From the NCBI GenBank assembly GCA_947379755.1, contig CANCOC010000003.1, positions 23,121 through 87,120 of the forward strand: DNA of 64,000 nt, given 5' to 3'. A model generated the notes under the pieces. The model saw only the letters and a list, made by a program, of their open reading frames with translations, was not told where the DNA came from and made no database searches. Each line of letters starts with the position of its first letter. The first letter of the stretch is position 1. This document shows, in pieces, positions 47,972 through 56,350 of this stretch. The stretch comes from Alcaligenaceae bacterium. GTDB taxonomy: Bacteria; Pseudomonadota; Gammaproteobacteria; Burkholderiales; Burkholderiaceae_B. Both the position numbers and the translations under genes were made by a program.

Positions 47972-48005
47972 AAAAAGCCGCCAACTCACTGTTGTCGGCT
48001 TTTTT
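47972..48005 (+). terminator. Terminator after the small basic ORF
   Basis: AAAAAGCCG pairs with CGGCTTTTT, and after a C/T mismatch CAAC pairs with GTTG around a TCACT loop, followed by more T. This is a strong intrinsic terminator 60 bases past the small ORF stop. It isolates that gene from the liv operon. Confidence 0.88.
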
Positions 48006-48024
48006 CTTGCCCTCCAATATCTTT

Positions 48025-48043
48025 AGTTTTGTTAGACAAAACT
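48025..48043. promoter_or_regulatory. Operator-like palindrome upstream of the liv operon
   Basis: AGTTTTGT and ACAAAACT are perfect 8-base arms around TAG. The core TTGTTAGACAA fits the FadR-subfamily GntR consensus TNGTNNNACNA exactly. It lies ~130 bases before the LivK-like gene, in an otherwise AT-rich promoter region. The regulator encoded in this cluster is IclR-type, so the binder may be elsewhere. Confidence 0.5.
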
Positions 48044-48174
48044 TAATAAATAAAAAATATATCAAGATACGGGTTACCCCTAGTTGGTAAATAGGCCTGT
48101 GCACTTGACGTAGCCTCCGGATGGTATGAATATCTGTTCACGCAGCATATAAAAATACATATTCGGAGACAACC

Positions 48175-49356
48175 ATGAAGTTTTGTACTGCAAAACTATT
48201 TTGGAAGCTGACGCTGGCTTCAGGTTTGATAGCAGGTTCATTCACCGTTCAGGCGCAACCGATCAAGGTGGGCTGGCTTTCGTCACTCACCGGCCCGCTC
48301 TCTGCCTCGGCAATTGCCGAAAACCAGGGTGTGGAGCTTGCCGTAGAGGAAATCAATGCCGCTGGCGGCATCCTGGGGCGCAAAATTGAACTCCTGACCC
48401 GTGATACGGCCGGCGATCCAACCAAGGCGGTGAACTTTGCGCAGCAACTGGCCTTCAGTGACAAGGTCAGTTTTGTGATTGGGCCGGTCAATTCTGGTGA
48501 GGGGCTGGCCACAACGCCGATGCTGGCGCGTGCAGGTGTGCCCAACATCATCATTGGTGCGATTGATGAACTGACTGACGCCAAGAAATATCCACGCGCT
48601 TTCCGCATGATCAACACCAATATGCAGTGGATCACCACGGCGAACAAGTATGCAATTGAAACGCTGAAAAAGCAGAAAGTTGCAGTCATTGCAGATACCT
48701 CAGGTTATGGCACTGCGAGTGCAAAATCTGCCATTGCCTTGCTTGAAAAAGCTGGCATCAAGCCCGTGTATTCTGTATTGATCGATGCCAACAAAACCGA
48801 TGTCATGGATGAGATGACAAAGGCGCGCAACGCAGGAGCGGACGTTGTCATGCCCTGGACCGCTGCAGCAGGATTGCTGGGCCGGCTGATCAATGCGCGC
48901 GGTGAAATGGGCTGGGATGTGCCGATCGTTGGACACCCTGCTCTGATGGCTGCACAGATTCGCAAACTGCTGAACAAGCCCGAGTACTGGGATAAAACCT
49001 ATGCGGCTGGCTATGTCAGCACGACCTATCTGCCTGATGGGAAGTTGCCGGTTGCGACACAGGGGCTGGTCGATAAAATCCGCCCGCGCCTGGGCGGAGG
49101 TGAGATCGACGTGACCTTCTGGTGGGTGGCTCTTGGCTACGATACGGTCAAAATGATTGAGCATGCAATTAAAAAAGCGGGTTCAACCGATCCAGCCGCG
49201 ATCCAGAAAGCAATGGAAACTACTTCCAACTATCCAGGTGTCTACGCAACGTATAGCTGGAGCGATACACAACGCGATGGTTTTCCTGATAGCGGCATGG
49301 TGATGAATACCGCCAATACCTTCAAGGACGGCAGCTTCAAGCTTGCTCCAAAATAA
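48175..49356 (+). CDS. Branched-chain-type ABC transporter substrate-binding protein (LivK-like)
   Basis: A 393-residue periplasmic protein. The signal peptide ends near TVQAQ, then PIKVGWLSSLTGPLSASAIAENQGVELAVEEINAAGGILGRKIELLTRDTAGDP, the canonical Peripla_BP_6 start. It has no Leu/Ile/Val-specific label visible; in Burkholderiales these receptors very often bind aromatic or aliphatic acids rather than amino acids. GGAGAC lies 6 bases before the ATG. It is first of the LivK–LivH–LivMG–LivF transport set that opens the 48–62 kb catabolic cluster. Confidence 0.9.
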   Translation: MKFCTAKLFWKLTLASGLIAGSFTVQAQPIKVGWLSSLTGPLSASAIAENQGVELAVEEINAAGGILGRKIELLTRDTAGDPTKAVNFAQQLAFSDKVSFVIGPVNSGEGLATTPMLARAGVPNIIIGAIDELTDAKKYPRAFRMINTNMQWITTANKYAIETLKKQKVAVIADTSGYGTASAKSAIALLEKAGIKPVYSVLIDANKTDVMDEMTKARNAGADVVMPWTAAAGLLGRLINARGEMGWDVPIVGHPALMAAQIRKLLNKPEYWDKTYAAGYVSTTYLPDGKLPVATQGLVDKIRPRLGGGEIDVTFWWVALGYDTVKMIEHAIKKAGSTDPAAIQKAMETTSNYPGVYATYSWSDTQRDGFPDSGMVMNTANTFKDGSFKLAPK

Positions 49357-49366
49357 GGCGTAAAAA

Positions 49367-50227
49367 ATGCTGACAGTCCTTGTAACGGGTCTGGCCATTG
49401 GCATGCTGTATGGTGCCGTGGCTCTTGTTTATAACGTGATGTTTTCGACCTCCAAGGTACTGTCGGTCACGACGGGTCACATCTCAATGCTGGGCGGCGT
49501 ATTTGGCGCCTGGTTCATGATCAATCTGCAAATGCCCTGGTACGTAGGCCTGCTGGGTGCAATTCTGGTGGGCGCGGCCTTTGGCTGGATCACTGATGTG
49601 CTGGCTATTCGACGTGTGCTGGCTCGTAGTGACGAACACCTCTGGCTGTTGAGTACCCTTGCTGTAGCCACCATGGTGCAACAGGGTGTCGGCTTGTGGT
49701 GGGGCACTGAGCCCACGCCCTTTCCTCGCCTGATTCCTCAGGAATTTGGTGCCGGCATGGCAGACCAGAAATTCTGGCTGCCCATTATTCTGGCTGTTCT
49801 GATGGCGATTGGACTGGAGTTGTTTTATCGCCGGACGCTGTACGGAAAACTATTCCTTGCGATGTCCGAAGATGCATTTGCCGCCCGTGCGCGTGGGGTA
49901 TCAACTGATCGAATTCGCTCGATGTCCTACGTTTTGTCCGGGGCGCTGGGCGGTCTGGCTGGCTTTGCCGCCGGGCAACTGACCTTCGCGTATTTTGCCT
50001 TGGGGCTGACGCTCACGCTCAACGGCTTTATCGCGCTGGCAGTCGGAGGGTTAGGAAGCAATATTGGTGCGCTCGTAGGAGGGGCCTTGCTTGGCCTGCT
50101 CAATGCCTATGCGACCTATTGGTTCGGAGGGGAATATCAGCAGACGATTTCGGTCGGCTTGTTGATGGTGGTGCTGCTCCTCAAGCCAGAAGGCTTGTTT
50201 GGTTCGAAACGCGTCCGTCCGGTTTAA
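49367..50227 (+). CDS. livH: Branched-chain-type ABC transporter permease LivH
   Basis: A 286-residue inner-membrane permease with about eight hydrophobic segments. LVTGLAIGMLYGAVALVYNVMFSTSKVLSVTTGHISMLGGVFGAW at the N-terminus and FIALAVGGLGSNIGALVGGALLGLLNAYATYWFG near the C-terminus are typical of LivH. It starts 10 bases after the binding protein and ends 20 bases before the fused LivM–LivG gene. Confidence 0.9.
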   Translation: MLTVLVTGLAIGMLYGAVALVYNVMFSTSKVLSVTTGHISMLGGVFGAWFMINLQMPWYVGLLGAILVGAAFGWITDVLAIRRVLARSDEHLWLLSTLAVATMVQQGVGLWWGTEPTPFPRLIPQEFGAGMADQKFWLPIILAVLMAIGLELFYRRTLYGKLFLAMSEDAFAARARGVSTDRIRSMSYVLSGALGGLAGFAAGQLTFAYFALGLTLTLNGFIALAVGGLGSNIGALVGGALLGLLNAYATYWFGGEYQQTISVGLLMVVLLLKPEGLFGSKRVRPV

Positions 50228-50247
50228 GAGCGGAGCTGAGAAAAAAC

Positions 50248-52014
50248 ATGCATACAACTTCGAATCACGCCCGCACGCTCACCTTGATCCTGGCTGCCGC
50301 AGCCGCCCTGACGTTACCTTTCTGGGCGAGTGATCAATATCAGTTGCATCTGGCCGCTCTCATTGCGGTGTATTGGATATTGATTTCCGGACTCAATATC
50401 GTTGTCGGATTTACAGGTCAGCTTTCGATCGGACATGTCGGCTTATTGTCAATTGGTGCTTATGGCTTTTGTATTCTCGCAGGCAAGATGGAATTGAATC
50501 CATATCTCGCCCTTGCGATATCGGGAGGTCTGGGAGGCATCTGTGGCCTGGCTCTGGGCTTACCCTCGTTGCGATTGCCAGGATTTTATTTTGCCATGGC
50601 AACGATGGCTTTTGCACTGATCGTCAATGAAATTATTCTGGCCCAGGTGGACCTGACCGGAGGCGGGATCGGACTGGTCGGTCCTTTATTTACGGCACCT
50701 TTTGATACACCTTCAGGATTTTATTACCTGGTGGCGCTGCTTGCTGGCTTTGCAACGTGGCTGACCTGGAATATTGCCCGTAGCATGTGGGGCAAGGGTC
50801 TGATTGCGATTCGTGATAATCCGGTTACGGCACAGGCTGTCGGTGTGCCGGTCTTTCGGGCCAAACTGGTTGCTTTCGTCTTCAGTGGTGTGCTGGCGGG
50901 TGTGTCAGGCGGTTTATTTGCCTCCTTGCAAAGCTACATCACGCCAGACACCTTCGTGTTTGAATTGAGTATGTTCTTCTTTGTCTGCATCATCATCGGA
51001 GGGCGCGGCAGTATTGTCGGACCGTTCCTCGGCACGGTCGTGCTGACCGCTTTGCCTGAGATGGTAGCTTCGCTGGCCAAGCTGGGTAACTTTTTTTATG
51101 GTCTGCTTCTGCTTGTTGTTGTGCTCGTGATTCCGGAAGGGATTGGCAGAATGCTTCAGCTGATTTACGAACGGATCAAGCCACGTGAGATTGAGTCCAT
51201 ACCGATTCAGCCTGACGTCAAGGGTCTGATTCAAACGCTCAGTGATACGGTATCAGAGGGTGGACCGATTCAGGTTGAGCACATCAGCAAACATTTTGGT
51301 GGCGTGGCGGCACTCGATGACGTGTCACTGACACTTGCCCCGGGTGAAATCCATGGGTTGATTGGCCCGAATGGCAGCGGCAAGACCACGATGCTGAATT
51401 TACTTTCCGGGTATTACGAACCTTCATCAGGAGACATGCTGTATCGCGGCCAGGATTTTGGCGCTTCAACCGTGCAACAACGCGCAAGGATGGGGATCGC
51501 CCGTACCTTTCAAAAGCCCCGGCTCTTGCCTGAGCTGACTGTACTTGAGAACGCCATGGTAGGTGCCTGGTCGGAATCGACTTCAGGGTTTATGGCTTCT
51601 GCCTTTGCTTTGCCAGGCGTACGTATCGAGGATCGATTTTTACGTGAGCGTGCCGCCCAGTTACTGGTGGGTGTTGGTCTGGGTGGAGTCATGCATCGTC
51701 GAGCCAATCTGCTGGATCATGCACAGCAACGATTCCTGGAAATTGCGCGAGGCCTCGCACTGCGGCCCAGATTTATTTTGCTGGACGAGCCCGCCGGTGG
51801 CTTGACCAGTGTCGAAATTGAACATCTGGGTGCAGTGATTCGTGCGATCAGTCTGTCGGGTATTGGGGTGTTGCTCGTCGAGCACCATACCGACTTTGTA
51901 TTCCGTGTCTGCGACAAGGTGACGGCCTTGAATGTGGGTCGCATGATCCAGCATGGCACGTCAGATCAAGTCCGTCATGACCCGGAAGTGATTCGTGTCT
52001 ACCTCGGAGCCTGA
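50248..52014 (+). CDS. livMG: Fused LivM permease – LivG ATPase
   Basis: A 588-residue fusion. Residues ~1–330 are a LivM permease (YWILISGLNIVVGFTGQLSIGHVGLLSIGAYG, and IIIGGRGSIVGPFLGTVVLTALPE). Residues ~345–588 are a LivG ATPase: Walker A GPNGSGKTTMLNLLSG, Q-loop ARTFQKPRLLPELT, Walker B FILLDEPAGGLTSVE, H-loop LLVEHHTDFV. The ABC signature is degenerate: LLDHAQQRFLEIARGLAL in place of LSYGQQR. The paired LivF keeps a normal signature. The track start at 50119 lies inside livH; ATG 50248 with a CGGAG site is used. Its stop overlaps livF by 1 base. Confidence 0.92.
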   Translation: MHTTSNHARTLTLILAAAAALTLPFWASDQYQLHLAALIAVYWILISGLNIVVGFTGQLSIGHVGLLSIGAYGFCILAGKMELNPYLALAISGGLGGICGLALGLPSLRLPGFYFAMATMAFALIVNEIILAQVDLTGGGIGLVGPLFTAPFDTPSGFYYLVALLAGFATWLTWNIARSMWGKGLIAIRDNPVTAQAVGVPVFRAKLVAFVFSGVLAGVSGGLFASLQSYITPDTFVFELSMFFFVCIIIGGRGSIVGPFLGTVVLTALPEMVASLAKLGNFFYGLLLLVVVLVIPEGIGRMLQLIYERIKPREIESIPIQPDVKGLIQTLSDTVSEGGPIQVEHISKHFGGVAALDDVSLTLAPGEIHGLIGPNGSGKTTMLNLLSGYYEPSSGDMLYRGQDFGASTVQQRARMGIARTFQKPRLLPELTVLENAMVGAWSESTSGFMASAFALPGVRIEDRFLRERAAQLLVGVGLGGVMHRRANLLDHAQQRFLEIARGLALRPRFILLDEPAGGLTSVEIEHLGAVIRAISLSGIGVLLVEHHTDFVFRVCDKVTALNVGRMIQHGTSDQVRHDPEVIRVYLGA

Positions 52015-52781
52015 TGATGACTGAGAAATCTTCCCGACCCGGGCAAGTGCTGTTGTCCGTTCGTGACTTGCACGTTGCCTACGGCAAGGCAGAAGTGGTG
52101 CATGGCTTGTCGCTTGATGTCCGCGCGGGTGAGTTTGTAGTGGTGCTCGGTCGCAATGGTGCGGGCAAGAGCACGGTGATGCATGCCATCTCGGGATTAG
52201 TCCCCAAGCGCAGTGGCACGGTCAGCTTTGAGGGTCAAGATCTGACACAGGCGAGTGCCAGACAGATTGTGCAGTCCGGCATTATTCAAGTGCTTGAAGG
52301 CCATCGTGTCTTTCAGACCTTGACCGTTGAGGACAACCTGATGATCGGTACCTATGCAAAGACTCCACGTGGAGACCGCAGCAAGCTCGAGGCGATCTAT
52401 GACTTGTTCCCAGAGCTTGCAGAACGTAAACAACAGATGGCCTCACGTTTGTCAGGTGGTCAGCAGCAGATTCTTGCTGTGGCGCAGGGCGTGATTGGAG
52501 AGCCCAAACTATTGATCTTGGACGAACCTTCAGGCGGGTTGGCTCCCATTGTTGTCGATAGAATTTTGTCCGTCGCGTCTGCGCTCTGCGCCAAGGGCCT
52601 GGCTATTTTGCTGGTTGAGCAGCTTGTTGAAAAAGCACTCAAGCACGCACATTTTGCATTTTTGATGGAAACCGGTCGTGTCGTGGCTGCAGAGTCGTCG
52701 GCGGAGATTGGTCGAGGTGATTTATTACACAGGGTTTTTCTTGGCGGTGGTGAACCGATGACAGAAATGGAGAGTAAATAA
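52014..52781 (+). CDS. livF: Branched-chain-type ABC transporter ATPase LivF
   Basis: A 255-residue nucleotide-binding subunit. Walker A LGRNGAGKSTVMHAISG, signature RLSGGQQQILAVAQGVIG, Walker B LLILDEPSGGLAPIV and H-loop ILLVEQ are present, and EGHRVFQTLTVEDNL is the LivF-type Q-loop region. It overlaps LivMG by 1 base and the cyclase gene by 1 base (TAATG), so translation of the set is coupled. Confidence 0.92.
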   Translation: MMTEKSSRPGQVLLSVRDLHVAYGKAEVVHGLSLDVRAGEFVVVLGRNGAGKSTVMHAISGLVPKRSGTVSFEGQDLTQASARQIVQSGIIQVLEGHRVFQTLTVEDNLMIGTYAKTPRGDRSKLEAIYDLFPELAERKQQMASRLSGGQQQILAVAQGVIGEPKLLILDEPSGGLAPIVVDRILSVASALCAKGLAILLVEQLVEKALKHAHFAFLMETGRVVAAESSAEIGRGDLLHRVFLGGGEPMTEMESK

Positions 52782-53836
52782 TGAGTAGTTCAAAAAGATG
52801 GATCAATCGCCCTGAGGGTTCAAACTGGGGTGATTTTGGTCCGGATGATCAGCGCGGCCGGATTAATTTGCTGACCCCTGAAAAAGTGATGCAGGGCATC
52901 GCCGAAGTCAAAGAGGGCAAGCCGTTTTGTCTGAGCTTGCCGCTTGATTACCCCGGTGGCAACTTGCTCAATCCGCGTCGTCATCCGCCCGTGATTCGTC
53001 CGACCTTGCGCAACGGTCGTCCCAACATGAATTACAAGCTTTTTTCGGATAATAACCAGCATAGCGACGTCGTCAGCGATGATCTGGTCGTGCTGCATCT
53101 GCAGTATTCGACGCAGTGGGACAGTCTGGCCCATGTGGGTTCGCTCTTTGATGCAAACGGTGATGGCATTCCCGAAGCGGTCTATTACAACGGCTATCGC
53201 GCAGGCGAACATATCATCGGTCCGACAGAAGGCAAGGATGCAGGCGTGCCAGAGCCGGGTGACCAGAGAACGACTTCGAACGCCACTGCTCTTGGCATCC
53301 AGAACATGGCTGAAGCCTGCGTGCAGGGTCGTGGGGTGATGGTTGATTTTCATGCACACTTTGGCAATAAAAAAGTGGTCGTGGATTACGACATCATGAT
53401 GCGTGTGCTTGAGCAGGACAAAGTTGAAATTGAAAAAGGCGATATGGTGGCCTTGCATACTGGCTTTGCCCAGATGCTGCTCGACATGAAGAAAAAACCT
53501 GACCTCAGTATCCTGGATAACAGTTGTGCCGCGCTGGATGGTCGCGATTCAAAATTGCTGAATTGGATTACGGACAGCGGTCTGGTTGTGCTCATGGCGG
53601 ATAACTACGCCGTTGAAGCACACCCTGCGACCAAACATGTCGGCTGCTGCGCTACGCTGCCCCTGCATGAGCACTGCCTGTTCAAGCTTGGCATTCATCT
53701 GGGCGAAATGTTTTATCTGACTGAACTGGCTCAATGGTTGCGTAAGAATGGTCGCAATCGTTTTCTACTGACGGCTCCCCCTTTGCGCCTGCCTGGTGCA
53801 GTCGGTTCACCTTCAACCGCCGTTGCAACGGTTTAA
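52781..53836 (+). CDS. Cyclase-family (kynurenine-formamidase-like) hydrolase
   Basis: A 351-residue protein of the large branch of the cyclase family, whose members are metal-dependent hydrolases or lactone/cyclic-acid processing enzymes. STQWDSLAHVGSLFD and GVMVDFHAHFG replace the HxGTHxDxPxH motif of the short branch, and VVLMADNYAVEAHP near the C-terminus fits. Its start overlaps the livF stop. Coupling to an importer and CoA enzymes suggests opening of a cyclic amide, lactone or formyl group of the imported compound; that is inference. Confidence 0.8.
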   Translation: MSSSKRWINRPEGSNWGDFGPDDQRGRINLLTPEKVMQGIAEVKEGKPFCLSLPLDYPGGNLLNPRRHPPVIRPTLRNGRPNMNYKLFSDNNQHSDVVSDDLVVLHLQYSTQWDSLAHVGSLFDANGDGIPEAVYYNGYRAGEHIIGPTEGKDAGVPEPGDQRTTSNATALGIQNMAEACVQGRGVMVDFHAHFGNKKVVVDYDIMMRVLEQDKVEIEKGDMVALHTGFAQMLLDMKKKPDLSILDNSCAALDGRDSKLLNWITDSGLVVLMADNYAVEAHPATKHVGCCATLPLHEHCLFKLGIHLGEMFYLTELAQWLRKNGRNRFLLTAPPLRLPGAVGSPSTAVATV

Positions 53837-53841
53837 GTGCC

Positions 53842-54612
53842 ATGCGACAGGTCTCTGACAGCAGTGCTGCGCAGAAGGTCTGTCGCATTCTTAAAATTTT
53901 ATCAACACCTCAGCCCTTGCGTCTGACGGATATTGCGCTTGCCTCGGGTGTCAATAAAGCAACCGCATTGCGCCTGCTGGAAGATATGGCAGAGGAAGGC
54001 TTTGTCTGCCGCGACCAAGTCAACAAGCGTTATTCGCTCGGTGATGAGGCCATCACACTTGGTATCGCCATGCATGGCCGTGATCATATCCGTGATCGTG
54101 CAAGGCCAGCCATGTTGCGTCTGGCTGATCTCTGTGGAGACACGGTTTTACTTTCTGTACGCAGTGGTTGTGATGCGGTGTGTATTGATCGTGAGTTTGG
54201 CAGCTATCCGATCCGTGCCAATTACCTCGATCTGGGTATGCGGCGTCCGCTCGGCGTGGGGGCGGGCAGTCTGGCGCTGCTGGCCTGGTTGCCCGACGAG
54301 GAGGTCGATGCAGTGCTTGAACTTAACCGGGTCACGCTCGCTGCACGCTATCCAAGGATCAGTGTCGCGATGCTCAAAGAAGAGGTGGTGCGTTCAAGGG
54401 AACGTGGCTACACCATGTTGCTGGAAGTTGTGGTGGAACAGATGGGCGGGATTGCGGTGGCGGTCATGGGGCGTGATGGACGCCCCGTTGCGGCAGTGAG
54501 TGTCGCTGCGATGACCGATCGCATACTGAACCGGCAGGACATGCTTGTTCCTGCGCTTAAAAAAGTGGCTCAAGAGCTCTCTAATAATTTAATTCCTTTG
54601 GGGAAGACATGA
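53842..54612 (+). CDS. IclR-family transcriptional regulator
   Basis: A 256-residue regulator. The winged helix (about residues 8–65) contains LRLTDIALASGVNKATALRLLEDMAEEGFVCRD, and the C-terminal IclR effector domain contains LSVRSGCDAVCIDREFGSYPIRANYLDLGMRRPLGVGAGSLALLAWLP and GIAVAVMGRDGRPVAAVSVAA. It sits inside the cluster, 5 bases after the cyclase and overlapping the AtuA-like gene by 4, and likely controls the cluster in response to an acid. A dedicated operator is not obvious. Confidence 0.92.
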   Translation: MRQVSDSSAAQKVCRILKILSTPQPLRLTDIALASGVNKATALRLLEDMAEEGFVCRDQVNKRYSLGDEAITLGIAMHGRDHIRDRARPAMLRLADLCGDTVLLSVRSGCDAVCIDREFGSYPIRANYLDLGMRRPLGVGAGSLALLAWLPDEEVDAVLELNRVTLAARYPRISVAMLKEEVVRSRERGYTMLLEVVVEQMGGIAVAVMGRDGRPVAAVSVAAMTDRILNRQDMLVPALKKVAQELSNNLIPLGKT

Positions 54613-55964
54613 AAGACGTGATTAGAATTGGTTCAGGTGCTGCATGGTGGGGTGACCGGGTTGAACCCGCTGCTCTCAATGCAGAAAAAGGAGATCTTGA
54701 TTACTTGTGTTTCGAGACAATGGCTGAAGCAACTGTCTCGGCTGCGCAAGTGCGTGCGCGACGTGACCCATCATTTCCTGGCTACGACACATATCTTGAC
54801 GACCGTATGCGTGCGGTGCTGCCGCATTGCATGAAACGCGGCACCAAGATTATCTCTAATCAGGGCTGGATTAATCCGGATGCAGCGGCAAAGCGTGTCG
54901 TGCACTGGTTACAGGAGTTTGGTTTTACAGGCGTAAAAGTCGCGTCTGTGAATGGCAGTCTTATTACTGAACATGTGCTCGAACTAACGGATACGATTCT
55001 TGAAAATGGTTTGCCGACATCAACGCTGACTTCGAACCTGATTTCGGCCGAAGTTTATCAGGGTGCTGAACCGATCGTTGATGCGCTCAAGGCAGGTGCC
55101 CAGATTGTGATCACCGGTCGCGTAGCCGATCCGTCTATTTTTATGGCTCCGATGATGTATGAATTCGAATGGGACCCGCTTGATCATGTCAAACTTGGTC
55201 AGGGCAATGGTCTGGGGCATTTGCTGGAGTGCGGGGCACAAGTCACCGGCGGATACTTCTCCGATCCTGGATTTAAAGACGTGCCTGATCCATGGAATTT
55301 CGGTTTTCCGATTGCTGAAGTGCATCGCGATGGCAGTGCCGTCATCACTAAAGTCGCCGGTACAGGCGGCCAGGTCACACTGCAGACGGTTAAAGAACAA
55401 ATGCTTTATGAGGTGCATGATCCTGCGAATTATCTGACCCCCGATGTGGTGGTCGATTTCACCACGGCACAGATTGAACAGGTTGGGCCTGATCGTGTGC
55501 GCGTCAGCCATATTGGAGGCAAGCCCCGCACGCCGACCCTGAAGGTTTCGATTGGCTGCACCGAAGGGTTTATTGGTGAAGACATGTTTTTCTATGCTGG
55601 TCCCGGGGCACTGCGTCGTGCTGAACTGGCAAAAAAAGTTCTTGAGGAACGCTTCAAAATCGTTAATTTGCAGGCTGAAGAATTCCGCATTGATTATCTC
55701 GGACTCAATGCGATTCATGGAGCGGCTACCCCTGTCGATGCACCTGAGCCCTATGAAATTGCAGTCCGAGTGGCTGCGCGCACCAAGACGCGCGAAGAAG
55801 CTGCCAAGATCGGGCGCGAGGTCGATGGTATGGCCGTTTCGGGTATCGCCCATACGGGCAAGCGTGTCCCGCATCAGGACCGCACCCGTGAAGTCATCGG
55901 CGTGTGGTCTTCCCTCGTGCCACGCGAGCGTGTGACACCGTCTATCAACTATTTTGTGAGCTGA
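54609..55964 (+). CDS. AtuA-like large subunit (DUF1446 family)
   Basis: A 451-residue protein of the acyclic-terpene-utilisation AtuA/DUF1446 family. It starts VIRIGSGAAWWGDRVEPAALNAEKGDLDYLCFETMAE, and VITGRVADPSIFMAPMMYEFEWDPLDHVKLGQGNGLGHLLECGAQVTGGYF is the core. The family's enzymology is not established; it occurs in citronellol/geraniol degradation and many acyl-CoA clusters. Here it lacks the usual C-terminal ~110 residues, which are supplied by the next gene. It overlaps the IclR gene by 4 bases. Confidence 0.88.
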   Translation: MKDVIRIGSGAAWWGDRVEPAALNAEKGDLDYLCFETMAEATVSAAQVRARRDPSFPGYDTYLDDRMRAVLPHCMKRGTKIISNQGWINPDAAAKRVVHWLQEFGFTGVKVASVNGSLITEHVLELTDTILENGLPTSTLTSNLISAEVYQGAEPIVDALKAGAQIVITGRVADPSIFMAPMMYEFEWDPLDHVKLGQGNGLGHLLECGAQVTGGYFSDPGFKDVPDPWNFGFPIAEVHRDGSAVITKVAGTGGQVTLQTVKEQMLYEVHDPANYLTPDVVVDFTTAQIEQVGPDRVRVSHIGGKPRTPTLKVSIGCTEGFIGEDMFFYAGPGALRRAELAKKVLEERFKIVNLQAEEFRIDYLGLNAIHGAATPVDAPEPYEIAVRVAARTKTREEAAKIGREVDGMAVSGIAHTGKRVPHQDRTREVIGVWSSLVPRERVTPSINYFVS

Positions 55965-55967
55965 CCC

Positions 55968-56330
55968 ATGAAAGTCAAACTTCAACACGTTGCACATGCA
56001 CGCTCTGGTGACAAAGGTGACACCTCGAACATTGCCGTATTTGCCTACACACCGGAACTTTACACGCTGCTGAAAGATCAGCTGACGGCCGAACGCTTCA
56101 AGGCGTTTTATGCCGGGGCGATCAAAGGACCCGTGACCCGGTATGAGGTCGATAACCTGGATGCAATGAATTTTGTTGCTCAGGGTGCGCTCGGTGGTGG
56201 CGTGTCGCGTAGCCTGTGTCTGGACAACTACGGCAAGGCCTTGTCTGCAGCTGTGCTGGGCTTTGAAATTGAAGTGCCAGAGTCATTGCGCTCGCATTTA
56301 CGCGGACAGCATTTACTGAGCGCAAGCTAG
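55968..56330 (+). CDS. AtuA-like small subunit
   Basis: A 120-residue protein equal to the C-terminal domain found fused in longer AtuA proteins. LQHVAHARSGDKGDTSNIAVFAYTPELYTLLKDQLTAERFKAFYAG and the Asn-rich NLDAMNFVAQGALGGGVSRSLCLDNYGKALS are characteristic. It begins 3 bases after the large subunit, so the two chains probably assemble together. Its exact reaction is unknown. Confidence 0.85.
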   Translation: MKVKLQHVAHARSGDKGDTSNIAVFAYTPELYTLLKDQLTAERFKAFYAGAIKGPVTRYEVDNLDAMNFVAQGALGGGVSRSLCLDNYGKALSAAVLGFEIEVPESLRSHLRGQHLLSAS

Positions 56331-56350
56331 TCGGTCACTTGAGGCACAAT

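Noticed and set aside
55020-55997. 325-codon minus-strand ORF over the AtuA-like gene
   Set aside because: No recognisable domain, and antisense to a clear DUF1446 protein with tight operon spacing.
54609-56330. Frameshifted single AtuA gene
   Set aside because: Both parts have good starts, clean frames and a 3-base gap; there is no sign of a shifted continuous frame.
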